NCBI GenBank assembly: GCA_937960725.1
Contig: CALGOY010000130.1
Coordinates: forward strand, 1 to 6,731
Source: an uncultured Bacillota bacterium
Lineage (GTDB): Bacteria; Bacillota; Clostridia; Caldicoprobacterales; UBA3941
Reading direction: 5' to 3'
Length of the DNA stretch: 6,731 nucleotides
The position numbers and the translations under genes were made by a program. Positions 1 to 6,731 of this stretch are shown one piece after another. Position 1 is the first letter of the stretch. Every line of letters starts with the position of its first letter. The notes below the pieces were generated by a model. It worked only from the letters and a program-made list of their open reading frames with translations. It did not search any database and was not told the origin of the DNA.

Positions 1-127
1 GATGTTCAATTGGACTGAAAAGGTGTGGCCTTACTATTCCATCCTCTTTCAGATTGTTGTTCCCCTGCTGCTTTTGTTATTTTCAATAAAAAAAGGCAAG
101 CCTTCGAATGCAGGGGCGCAAAACTGA
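1..127 (+). CDS. Spore germination permease (GerAB family), C-terminal end only
   Basis: Only the last 41 residues are in the window. The frame begins at base 2, enters from the left edge and ends at TGA 125-127. The peptide starts MFNWTEKVWPYYSILFQ, runs into a hydrophobic membrane segment (IVVPLLLLLFSI) and ends in a short basic/polar tail (KKGKPSNAGAQN). A W-P-Y-Y-S segment before a final hydrophobic helix and a short basic tail resembles the C-terminus of endospore germination permeases (GerAB/GerKB type, APC superfamily), the inner-membrane B subunit of germinant receptors that sense amino acids or other nutrients. If so, the organism forms spores. The assignment rests on recalled family similarity over a short stretch; another multi-pass permease is possible. 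It converges on the GNAT remnant, with no obvious terminator between them. Confidence 0.6.
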   Translation, partial: MFNWTEKVWPYYSILFQIVVPLLLLLFSIKKGKPSNAGAQN

Positions 128-158
128 AACGAAGATTATATATTGGTTTTTGGGGTTT

Positions 159-404
159 CTATTGCAAATCACTTAACTCGTCAAAATCGCCTACTGATGC
201 AAACGCAACTAATTTATCATTCTTTTTCAAAGTATATATCCAGTCATTTTTAATATCATTTTCTGCCGTTTCTTTCCTTGGATAATCAAAAGTCCAAGTG
301 CAGCCAGGTGTACCAACTAATCTATGATATAAACTAACAATTTCAAATATATCATCATAATTTGCTAATTGTAATTCGTAGTTACCAATATTGTTGCCTC
401 CCAT
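159..404 (-). pseudogene. GNAT-family N-acetyltransferase, truncated remnant
   Basis: The N-terminal half of a GCN5-related N-acetyltransferase is recognisable: YELQLANYDDIFEIVSLYH is the first strand and helix, then GTPGCTWTFDYP, and a strand pair ending LVAFASVGDFDELSDLQ. The family is usually about 150-180 residues and binds acetyl-CoA through motif A, which lies after the point where this reading frame ends (TAG 159-161); that half is absent. In relatives as I remember them a Trp follows this point, so TAG may be a mutated TGG. The few in-frame codons after the stop read KPQKP and then lose resemblance near the 3' end of the permease gene. A good ribosome site (GGAGG, bases 397-401) lies 7 bases before an ATT codon at 387-389, suggesting that the original ATG was there and has mutated; the ATG at 402-404 overlaps that site. 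Almost certainly non-functional. Confidence 0.7.
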
Positions 405-443
405 TACATCTTATTGTGGTATTTTATCAGCTTAGATTGAGTA

Positions 444-758
444 TCAAGTCAACTCTTCGTACTTATATTTTCTGAGAATCCCACCAAAAACGAGACATAT
501 CGCCATACCTAATAATCCAAGTATGAATATCATCATACCTGCCCCGGATCCCTCTCCTATACCAAACATGATAGCCAGTATGCTTTCCTTAGAAACACTC
601 TCCATAAAAGGACTGCATTGCACTCGTTTTCTGGTAATACTTTTTAGGCGTTCTGACCCTGTTTTCTGATACAGCCAAAGCGTCAATGCAAAGTTTGTCA
701 TTGCGCTGCCAAGCTGTGATAATTCCTGGGTGGTCCACAACTGGTACTCCAGATCCCT
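444..758 (-). pseudogene. MFS transporter remnant with large internal deletion
   Basis: The open frame joins two ends of a major facilitator superfamily exporter. The first part, WTTQELSQLGSAMTNFALTL followed by WLYQKTGS, matches the first transmembrane helix of drug/macrolide-efflux type MFS proteins (SQLGSAMT...LW is typical). The last part, PFMESVSKES through a Gly-rich GEGSGAGMM helix to ILRKYKYEELT, matches the last periplasmic loop, final helix and cytoplasmic tail. Such proteins usually have about 400-430 residues; here about 100 remain, so roughly 300 residues are missing, with the junction in the ERLKSITRKRVQC stretch. There is no credible start: the frame opens after TAA 759-761, and the first usable start is a TTG at 738-740 with no good ribosome site. 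The intrinsic terminator of rlmD lies directly beside the lost N-terminus. Non-functional. Confidence 0.7.
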
Positions 759-760
759 TT

Positions 761-796
761 AACAAAAAGTTCCCTAAACTCACCGTCTAGGGGAAC
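761..796 (-). terminator. Intrinsic terminator downstream of rlmD
   Basis: Read on the minus strand, GTTCCCCTA (796 to 788) pairs with TAGGGAAC (776 to 769) with one bulged C and an 11-base loop, and is followed at once by TTTTTGTT (768 to 761). It sits about 50 bases past the rlmD stop, in the right orientation to end that transcript. The stem is modest, so confidence is moderate. Confidence 0.55.
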
Positions 797-848
797 ATAA
801 AACACATCTATATATTATCAGAAACCTTTCTAATATTGCCATTTCAAT

Positions 849-2219
849 CTATTCCTTTTCTATCAAGACTACGCACTCCACATGACTAGTTTGAGCAAAC
901 ATATCTACCGGTTGGACCTCTTGAACTTCATATCCATTTTTGCATAAATAGGACAAATCCCGGGCTAAAGTGGCAGGATTGCAAGAAACATACACTATTC
1001 TATCAGGCTGAGCATAAGCTATTGCTTCCAATAATTTTTCGCTGCAGCCTTTACGGGGTGGATCCACTACTATCACATCGGCTCGCAATCCTTGTTCAAA
1101 TAGTTCTGGTATCAATACTTCCGCATCACCGCATTGAAACTCGACATTTTGGATCCCGTTCTCCTCCGCGTTGTATTTTGCATCTTCTATAGCCTGTGGA
1201 ACTATCTCAACTCCCAATACCTTGGCAGCCTTTCTCGCCATAAAAAGAGATATGGTACCAATTCCGCAGTAAGCATCGATAACGGTTTCCTTTCCTGTTA
1301 ATCCTGCATAGTCAACAGCTATTTTATATAGAACTTCGGTTTGCACTGGATTTACCTGAAAGAAAGATAATGGCGATATCTTAAACTTTAGATCTCCAAT
1401 ATAATCATAGATGTACCCTCTTCCCCATAGCACTTTATTCTGACTACCTAAAATCACATTGGTTCGTTTAGAGTTTATATTTTGTACAATACTCTTGATT
1501 TGCGGTATATTTGTGGTCAATCTTCCAACCAGCTCTCTTTTATAGGGGAGCTCTTCCCCATTGGTTACAATAACAACCATAATCTCTCCGCTTTTAAACC
1601 CAGTTCTGCTGGCAATATGCCTAATAATTCCTTCGTGAGTGTGCTCGTTATACGTTGGTATGTTAAATTCATTTATATAGTCCCTTACTATGCTAATAAT
1701 CTTATCATTAACTGGATGGTGGATATAGCATCGGTCCATATCGATGATGTCATGGCTTCTAGGTGCATAAAAGCCTATAGCCAAACCATTTTTATCCGTA
1801 CCAACGGGAAATTGTACTTTATTGCGATAATTCCAGGGGTCCTTCATTCCAATAGTTTCATTAACGGTCACCCCTTCTATACCCCCTATGCGCTGTAATG
1901 CATCCCGTACCAATTTCTGCTTATACTCTAGTTGAGCAGAATAGGAAAGATGCTGCAGCTGACACCCTCCGCATCGAGGGTAGTATGGGCATAGGGGCTT
2001 TCTTCTATCTGGAGAGGCTTTTATCACACTTAAGAGCTTGCCATATCCATAGGACTTTCCAACCTTCACCGCCTTTATTCTAACTCGCTCCCCCGGCAGA
2101 GCTCCCGATACAAACATGGTAAAACCTTCTATTCTCCCTACGCCTTCTCCATTTGACCCTAAATCGTCTATATCCATTTCATACTCTTTGTTTTTCTCAA
2201 CAGGTATTACATTGCTCAT
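849..2219 (-). CDS. rlmD: 23S rRNA (uracil-C5)-methyltransferase, RlmD/RlmCD (RumA) family
   Basis: A 456-residue SAM-dependent enzyme that makes 5-methyluridine in 23S rRNA. Residues about 4-62 form a TRAM RNA-binding domain. Four cysteines are placed as iron-sulfur ligands: Cys77, Cys83 and Cys86 (C-x5-C-x2-C, in CPYYPRCGGC) and Cys164 (MDRCYIH), matching the RumA pattern. The Rossmann domain has the SAM motif DAYCGIGTISL (315-325), FFQVNP (286-291) and DPPRKG (386-391). Cys413 in YVSCNP is the expected nucleophile attacking C6 of uridine, and Glu448 the likely base. Start: ATG 2219 follows AGGAGG by 7 bases. It has its own promoter and is divergent from the lipoprotein gene. In Gram-positive relatives one enzyme of this family (RlmCD, B. 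subtilis YefA) modifies both U747 and U1939, so the symbol could equally be rlmCD; a second paralogue elsewhere with tRNA or other rRNA specificity cannot be excluded. Confidence 0.92.
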   Translation of the reverse strand: MSNVIPVEKNKEYEMDIDDLGSNGEGVGRIEGFTMFVSGALPGERVRIKAVKVGKSYGYGKLLSVIKASPDRRKPLCPYYPRCGGCQLQHLSYSAQLEYKQKLVRDALQRIGGIEGVTVNETIGMKDPWNYRNKVQFPVGTDKNGLAIGFYAPRSHDIIDMDRCYIHHPVNDKIISIVRDYINEFNIPTYNEHTHEGIIRHIASRTGFKSGEIMVVIVTNGEELPYKRELVGRLTTNIPQIKSIVQNINSKRTNVILGSQNKVLWGRGYIYDYIGDLKFKISPLSFFQVNPVQTEVLYKIAVDYAGLTGKETVIDAYCGIGTISLFMARKAAKVLGVEIVPQAIEDAKYNAEENGIQNVEFQCGDAEVLIPELFEQGLRADVIVVDPPRKGCSEKLLEAIAYAQPDRIVYVSCNPATLARDLSYLCKNGYEVQEVQPVDMFAQTSHVECVVLIEKE

Positions 2220-2268
2220 CTTATATCCTCCTACAGGCTTTAGTGCAGAGAAAAGTTAACATAAACTT

Positions 2269-2297
2269 ATTATATTTAATATTCCAGCTAATATCAA
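2269..2297 (-). promoter_or_regulatory. Sigma-A type promoter of rlmD
   Basis: On the minus strand TTGATA (2297 to 2292; five of six match TTGACA) is followed after exactly 17 bases by a perfect TATAAT (2274 to 2269). Transcription would start near 2262, giving a leader of about 42 bases that contains the AGGAGG ribosome site of rlmD. This is the best promoter match in the window. Confidence 0.72.
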
Positions 2298-2389
2298 TTA
2301 ATTAGTTTATCTTACAATTTTTTTGGAAAATTGGTTATGCTAATAGTGTTGCACAAAATGTTATTAAAAATAGGGAAGGTGATTTGTCA

Positions 2390-2920
2390 ATGAAAGCAAT
2401 TAAAGTCTTAAATCTTTTATTGGTCTTCCTGCTTATTTTCGCTATAGCCGTCGGTTGTACCCAAGCTCCCCCAAAAGAAGATACGCAGGACCAAACTGAA
2501 AATCCAACTGAAGATAGAAAAGATGCCGAGTTGGGAGAAGACAAGGAAGAAAAGAAAGAAGAAACCCCACCTCAGGATGACGCAGATGAAGGCCCCACGA
2601 CTGCAGAAGGGCTGGCAGATGGAACATATGAAGGAAGAACCGATAAAGACGAAAGAGGAAATTACGGAGTAGCAAAGATAAAAGTCGAAGGCGGAAAGAT
2701 CGTCGAAGCAGAATATACAGAATATACCGATGATGATAAGCCAAAATCAAAGGAAAATGGCTATGAATACGAACCCACCCTCGATGCTATCAGAGAGCTG
2801 CCAGAACAATTAATAGAAACTCAAGACGTTGACAAAATTGACACTTATACGGGAGCTACAGGTACAACAAATAAGTTCAAAGCAGCGGTAAAAAACGCAC
2901 TTAAGGAAGGAGCCCAATAA
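2390..2920 (+). CDS. FMN-binding domain lipoprotein
   Basis: A 176-residue exported protein. Residues 1-22 are a lipoprotein signal peptide (MKAIK, a hydrophobic core, then AVGC), predicting cleavage before Cys23 and lipid anchoring to the outer face of the membrane. Residues 24-72 are a very acidic, disordered linker rich in Glu, Asp, Lys, Gln and Pro. Residues 74-172 are an FMN-binding (PF04205-like) domain beginning LADGTYEG and ending in the flavin-attachment motif D151-TYTGAT-157 followed by GTTNKFKAAVKNAL. In this family a flavin transferase (ApbE/Ftp) joins FMN by a phosphoester bond to the last Thr of the motif, here Thr157. Similar proteins (NqrC, RnfG, Listeria PplA) carry electrons outside the cytoplasm. 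I chose ATG 2390 over the TTG two codons earlier because GGTGAT (2378-2383) sits 6 bases before the ATG. It is a single-gene unit with no apbE in the window; its electron partners are unknown. Confidence 0.85.
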   Translation: MKAIKVLNLLLVFLLIFAIAVGCTQAPPKEDTQDQTENPTEDRKDAELGEDKEEKKEETPPQDDADEGPTTAEGLADGTYEGRTDKDERGNYGVAKIKVEGGKIVEAEYTEYTDDDKPKSKENGYEYEPTLDAIRELPEQLIETQDVDKIDTYTGATGTTNKFKAAVKNALKEGAQ

Positions 2921-2972
2921 AAATTAAGATGGAACTATATCCTATAGTTCCATCTTAATTTTTGTTTTTTTC
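2919..2972. terminator. Bidirectional intrinsic terminator overlapping both stop codons
   Basis: Bases 2919-2939 pair perfectly with 2943-2963: a 21-bp stem with a 3-base loop (TCC). On the plus strand it is followed by TTTTTGTTTTTTTC; on the minus strand the stem runs into TTTTTATT. It therefore can end both convergent units, the FMN lipoprotein gene and the pfkA-pyk-thioesterase operon. The lipoprotein TAA (2918-2920) overlaps the left base of the stem, and the thioesterase TAA (2955-2957) lies inside the right arm. Confidence 0.9.
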
Positions 2973-3392
2973 TACGCACTTCAAAAATAACAGATATAAT
3001 TCCCTGTCGAGTTTCTTTATATTTACAGGCTTTAGATGCTTATCTGTAATGGCATGGACAGTTTTTCCTCGAGCTAACAGCTTTCCATCGCTTTCCCTAA
3101 TCACATCATACTCCATGGTAACTCTAACGCCCGAAAATCCGGTCATCTTAGTTCGAACGATTACTACATCGTCATATCTAGCACCTAGCTTATATTGGCA
3201 GTGGCTTTCCGTCAGGGGCAGCATAAATCCTCTCTCTTCCATAGCGCGATAACTTAGGCCTAGGCTTCTCATAAATTCGGTCCTTCCCACTTCAAACCAA
3301 GTATAGTAATTTGAATGATGCACTATACCCATTTGATCCGTTTCTTTATATCGCACTCGGATCTTAGTATCTTTTACATACAAGCTGATCAT
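2955..3392 (-). CDS. Acyl-CoA thioesterase, YbgC/FadM (4HBT hotdog) family
   Basis: A 145-residue single hotdog-fold protein. The N-terminal RVRYKETDQMGIVHHSNY (13-29) is the 4-hydroxybenzoyl-CoA thioesterase motif: Asp19 is the expected catalytic acid, followed by GIVHHSNYYTWFEVGRTEFM, the long central helix, and a strand region RVTMEYDVIRESDGKLLARG. Proteins of this family hydrolyse acyl-CoA thioesters in the cytoplasm; the substrate cannot be told from sequence. The gene starts 3 bases after the pyk stop, so translation is probably coupled. The start is uncertain: ATG 3392 has AGGAG touching it (no spacer) and only a weak GGTAG about 8 bases upstream, whereas the TTG three codons later (3383) has GGAG 9 bases ahead. 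Either choice keeps the whole domain. The last codons (KNKN) are written by the T-run of the opposing terminator. It is probably carried in the glycolytic operon for convenience; a role in CoA recycling is only a guess. Confidence 0.85.
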   Translation of the reverse strand: MISLYVKDTKIRVRYKETDQMGIVHHSNYYTWFEVGRTEFMRSLGLSYRAMEERGFMLPLTESHCQYKLGARYDDVVIVRTKMTGFSGVRVTMEYDVIRESDGKLLARGKTVHAITDKHLKPVNIKKLDRELYLLFLKCVEKNKN

Positions 3393-3395
3393 CTC

Positions 3396-5150
3396 CTAGA
3401 CTACCTTTGACCTACCATTATATACAAAACCTCTAATAGGATCAATAGTGACACAAAGCCCGTCCTTCAATATTTCCGTAGCTTCCCGTGCCCCGACAAT
3501 AGTCGGTATTTCCAAAGAAAGCCCTACGATAGCCGCATGGGAAGTCATTCCGCCTTCTTCTGTAATAATTCCCGAAGCTTTTTTTATAAAAGGAAGCAAG
3601 GAGTTGTCCGTATAGCGGGCAACTAAGATGTCACCTTCCTCAAATTTCATCCTCGCGTCAACGGTGTTTTCAACAATACATACTTTTCCGTATACAGAGG
3701 TATTGCCCACTCCAGTCCCCTTTGCTAAAATATCGCCTACTATGTGGACTTTGATTAGGTTTGTAGTACCGCTCATACCTACGGGCACTCCGCCGGTAAT
3801 TACAACTACATCTCCATTTTTAACAATTCCAGTTTCAGTAGCTATATCAACGGACTTTTGGAGCATCTCATCCGTATTATCGGTATGAGGGGACATATAT
3901 GGCCAAACTCCCCAAACAAGGGCCAATTCCCTATACGTTCGTTCACTTGTGGTGGTTGCAATTATCGTAGAAGCCGGCCTGTACTTAGATACCATCCGTG
4001 CCGTATACCCGGTTTTGGTTGCTGTTAGAATAGCTTTTGCTCCTAAGTCGTGGGCGATGACGCAAGTAGCATGGCTGATAGAATTTGTAACGGTTGCTTC
4101 TCCTGTAACGATTCTGCTTTCGAATATCGACTTATAATCTATGCTATTTTCTATCCTTTCAGCAATTCTTCTCATAGTTAACAAGGCTTCTACAGGATAT
4201 TTTCCCGCTGCTGTTTCACCAGAAAGCATGATAGCATCCGTGCCATCGTATATGGCATTAGCTACATCGTTAGCTTCTGCGCGGGTAGGCCTTGGGTTTC
4301 TAATCATAGAATCCAGCATCTGAGTTGCTGTTATTACAGGCTTGCCAGCTTCTATACATTTTTTAATTAATCTCTTCTGCACTACTGGAACTTCCTCAGT
4401 AGGAATTTCAACGCCTAAATCCCCGCGGGCAATCATAATTCCATCTGCCACTTTAAGAATATCGTCGAAATTTTCAAGCCCTTCCTGATTCTCAATTTTA
4501 GCGATAACTTTAATATCAGCCCCATTATTCTCCTCTAGAACCCGCCTTACTTCCAGCACATCAGACGCTTTTCTTACAAAAGAAACGGCAATATAATCTA
4601 TTTCCTGGGCAATACCAAACTTGATATCCTCTATATCCTTTTGGGTTATTGCCGGTAATCCGACAGACACCCCTGGAATATTGACGCCTTTTTGATTTCC
4701 CAGGATACCTCCATTTATAACTCTACATCGTACTTCGTTTCTGTCAACCTGTTCAACCCGCAATTCAATTAGACCATCGTCCAATAGAACAGTATTACCC
4801 TTTTGGAGGTCATCGACAATTCCTTTATAGGAAATAGAAACTTTAGTTTCGTCTCCTATAATATCTTCTGTAGTAATGACAAAATCTTGTCCTTCCACAA
4901 GCTCTACTTGACCCTGTTTGAACTTTCCTATACGTATCTCAGGGCCTCTAGTATCAATCAATATAGCAACGGGAATATTTAATTCTTCTCTAAGCTTCTT
5001 AATCAAGCTGATGCGCTTTGCGTGTTCTTGATGATTCCCATGGGACAAATTCAATCGGATTACATTAACTCCATTCTTCATTAAACGCCTTAAAATTTCA
5101 GGGTGTTCACTAGCCGGTCCAATTGTACATATAATCTTAGTCTTACGCAT
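3396..5150 (-). CDS. pyk: Pyruvate kinase with C-terminal PEP-utilising domain
   Basis: Converts phosphoenolpyruvate and ADP to pyruvate and ATP, the last step of glycolysis. At 584 residues it matches the Bacillus form (585) rather than the roughly 470-residue enterobacterial form. It opens MRKTKIICTIGPAS. The TIM barrel carries Arg32, Asn34, Ser36, Asp66 and Thr67 (monovalent/divalent ion and phosphate site), Lys218 in AKIEN (phosphoryl transfer), Glu220 and Asp244 (metal) in ARGDLGVEIP, and ATQMLDSM...PRPTRAEANDVANA. The B domain is about residues 71-167. Glu71 in GPEIR is the residue associated with potassium dependence. An allosteric C domain (about 345-472) is followed by an extra domain (about 480-584) with EEGGMTSHAAIVG, whose His538 corresponds to the phosphocarrier His of PEP-utilising enzymes; its role in pyruvate kinases is unclear. 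Start: ATG 5150 follows AGGAGG by 4 bases. The pfkA stop lies 11 bases upstream and the ribosome site fills that gap. Confidence 0.97.
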   Translation of the reverse strand: MRKTKIICTIGPASEHPEILRRLMKNGVNVIRLNLSHGNHQEHAKRISLIKKLREELNIPVAILIDTRGPEIRIGKFKQGQVELVEGQDFVITTEDIIGDETKVSISYKGIVDDLQKGNTVLLDDGLIELRVEQVDRNEVRCRVINGGILGNQKGVNIPGVSVGLPAITQKDIEDIKFGIAQEIDYIAVSFVRKASDVLEVRRVLEENNGADIKVIAKIENQEGLENFDDILKVADGIMIARGDLGVEIPTEEVPVVQKRLIKKCIEAGKPVITATQMLDSMIRNPRPTRAEANDVANAIYDGTDAIMLSGETAAGKYPVEALLTMRRIAERIENSIDYKSIFESRIVTGEATVTNSISHATCVIAHDLGAKAILTATKTGYTARMVSKYRPASTIIATTTSERTYRELALVWGVWPYMSPHTDNTDEMLQKSVDIATETGIVKNGDVVVITGGVPVGMSGTTNLIKVHIVGDILAKGTGVGNTSVYGKVCIVENTVDARMKFEEGDILVARYTDNSLLPFIKKASGIITEEGGMTSHAAIVGLSLEIPTIVGAREATEILKDGLCVTIDPIRGFVYNGRSKVV

Positions 5151-5161
5151 ATATCCTCCTA

Positions 5162-6197
<1,036 letters not shown>

Positions 6198-6227
6198 TAC
6201 TTATAGGAATATTTATTATAACATATT

Positions 6228-6425
6228 TTAGTATCCATTTTCTATAAGAATATCTTGTGCCTCCCTGGCTTCTATTTGAGGTACCAGAATTTCGTAGCAG
6301 TTATTCTCAGGAGCTACGTTTTTATATACTGGCTTTAGTTTATGCATTATGCCTTCTTTTGATAATAAATCTACTATGGCATCCGCTGTTTCCTTGTTAT
6401 GCGCCATATATACCACCACCCACAT
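6228..6425 (-). CDS. Small DUF2007-like protein of unknown function
   Basis: A 65-residue cytoplasmic protein without signal peptide or membrane segment. Its pattern suggests a small ferredoxin-like fold: strand 3-7 (VVVYM), helix 11-24 (KETADAIVDLLSKE), strand 26-33, strand 43-48 (CYEILV) and helix 51-62 (IEAREAQDILIE). The layout, and phrases such as helix-LLSKEGI and YEILVP...A..IL, resemble DUF2007 (putative signal-transducing proteins related in shape to PII/ACT modules). I recall short relatives in Clostridia being labelled glutamate decarboxylase; nothing in this sequence supports that activity, as there is no PLP lysine and the length is far too short. Start: ATG 6425 has AAAGGAGG 7 bases upstream. 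It lies 34 bases after the mtrB stop and 106 bases before pfkA, so it is probably cotranscribed with mtrB and perhaps with the glycolytic genes. A regulatory role is an inference from fold and place only. Confidence 0.72.
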   Translation of the reverse strand: MWVVVYMAHNKETADAIVDLLSKEGIMHKLKPVYKNVAPENNCYEILVPQIEAREAQDILIENGY

Positions 6426-6459
6426 TCTGGAGCCTCCTTTAAGATCGATATTAAAATCT

Positions 6460-6687
6460 TCATTTTCCTGATTCTATTTGGCCAAATTTTGTCAAGATTA
6501 GAGCTTTTCCTCTTACTTTCATTGCTGATGTATTTTCAGTAAACTGGGCGATCATAACTTCTCCCTTGTCCAATTTTTCAGTGTGGTGAAATTTGGTATC
6601 CTTTCCTCGCGTCAGCCCTATAATGCTCACCCCATCCTCTTGAGCAAGGATACATATATATTCACCAAGCGCTTCTTTTATCTCCAT
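6460..6687 (-). CDS. mtrB: trp RNA-binding attenuation protein (TRAP)
   Basis: TRAP forms an 11-subunit ring that, when loaded with tryptophan, binds (G/U)AG repeats in mRNA and represses tryptophan synthesis and transport genes. From ATG 6687 the protein has 75 residues, the same as B. subtilis TRAP, and aligns without gaps in the core: [47 protein letters not shown]. The RNA-contact residues correspond to Lys38, Lys57 and Arg59, and the tryptophan-pocket threonines to Thr26, Thr31 and Thr50 (B. subtilis numbers plus one). The His of the usual TEHTS motif is Asn here (TENTS). The frame can be extended to a TTG at 6714, but AGGAGG (6704-6699) lies inside that extension, about 11 bases before ATG 6687, so I take the shorter start. 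No trp genes and no anti-TRAP gene are in the window, so its targets lie elsewhere. Confidence 0.93.
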   Translation of the reverse strand: MEIKEALGEYICILAQEDGVSIIGLTRGKDTKFHHTEKLDKGEVMIAQFTENTSAMKVRGKALILTKFGQIESGK

Positions 6688-6731
6688 TCTACATCTGCCC
6701 TCCTCATTATACAAAAGCGATATCTCTCTTA

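Noticed and set aside
25..285. An 86-codon plus-strand open frame opposite the GNAT remnant
   Set aside because: It overlaps the permease tail in a different frame, has no ribosome site and no recognisable family; the permease frame and the GNAT frame both give family-like sequence.
589..783. A 64-codon minus-strand frame beside the MFS remnant
   Set aside because: It overlaps the terminator of rlmD and the MFS remnant in another frame, starts with GTG inside the terminator loop and resembles nothing; it is a shadow frame, perhaps with a few residues of the shifted MFS N-terminus.
1482..2083. Long plus-strand open frames opposite rlmD
   Set aside because: Antisense shadows of a strongly supported methyltransferase; no ribosome sites and no protein-like composition.
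2312..2341. Possible plus-strand promoter for the lipoprotein gene (TTACAA, 18 bases, TATGCT)
   Set aside because: Both hexamers match the consensus poorly. A promoter must exist in 2300-2380, because the gene is divergent from rlmD, but I cannot place it with confidence.
2384..2389. TTG start two codons upstream for the lipoprotein
   Set aside because: The ribosome site GGTGAT ends directly before it, leaving no spacer; ATG 2390 has a normal distance.
3628..4323. Several plus-strand open frames opposite pyk, plus two opposite pfkA further right
   Set aside because: Antisense shadows of conserved enzymes with all catalytic motifs on the minus strand.
6706..6711. TATAAT on the minus strand just before mtrB as a promoter
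   Set aside because: The transcript would begin near 6699, inside the ribosome site, and the -35 position runs off the window edge. mtrB is more likely transcribed from further upstream.

Overview
The window looks like chromosome of a low-GC, endospore-forming Firmicute, most likely a clostridial anaerobe. The grounds are strong GGAGG-type ribosome binding sites on almost every gene, AT-rich intergenic DNA, a Bacillus-type pyruvate kinase with the extra C-terminal domain, an mtrB (TRAP) gene, and the tail of what looks like a spore-germinant receptor permease. I cannot name the species.

Right-hand two thirds (about 6690 down to 2955, all on the minus strand): mtrB (trp RNA-binding attenuation protein), a 65-residue DUF2007-like protein, pfkA (6-phosphofructokinase), pyk (pyruvate kinase) and a YbgC-type acyl-CoA thioesterase. 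pfkA, pyk and the thioesterase gene are separated by only 11 and 3 bases and read as one glycolytic operon covering the two classical control points of glycolysis. mtrB and the small gene lie just upstream, and a 106-base AT-rich gap with a tandem 14-bp repeat carrying TATAAT boxes separates them from pfkA. The thioesterase gene runs into a perfect 21-bp stem that also terminates the convergent gene on the plus strand.

Middle (2220 to 2920): a plus-strand gene for a secreted lipoprotein with a covalent-FMN domain, of the kind used in extracytoplasmic electron transfer. It is divergent from rlmD (849 to 2219, minus strand), an iron-sulfur 23S rRNA uridine methyltransferase with a clear consensus promoter and a plausible intrinsic terminator.

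Left edge (1 to about 800): the C-terminus of a GerAB-family permease on the plus strand, then two decaying genes on the minus strand: a GNAT acetyltransferase fragment cut short after about 80 residues, and an MFS transporter that has lost nearly all its interior. This is a gene-decay zone between two conserved segments.

Most of the window is well-understood housekeeping. The more unusual points are the mtrB/small-protein/pfkA arrangement, a Lys for Arg change at an active-site position of PfkA, the repeat in the pfkA leader, a cluster of NAG triplets over the mtrB start, and the shared terminator that takes in both stop codons. I did not find a convincing undescribed system.
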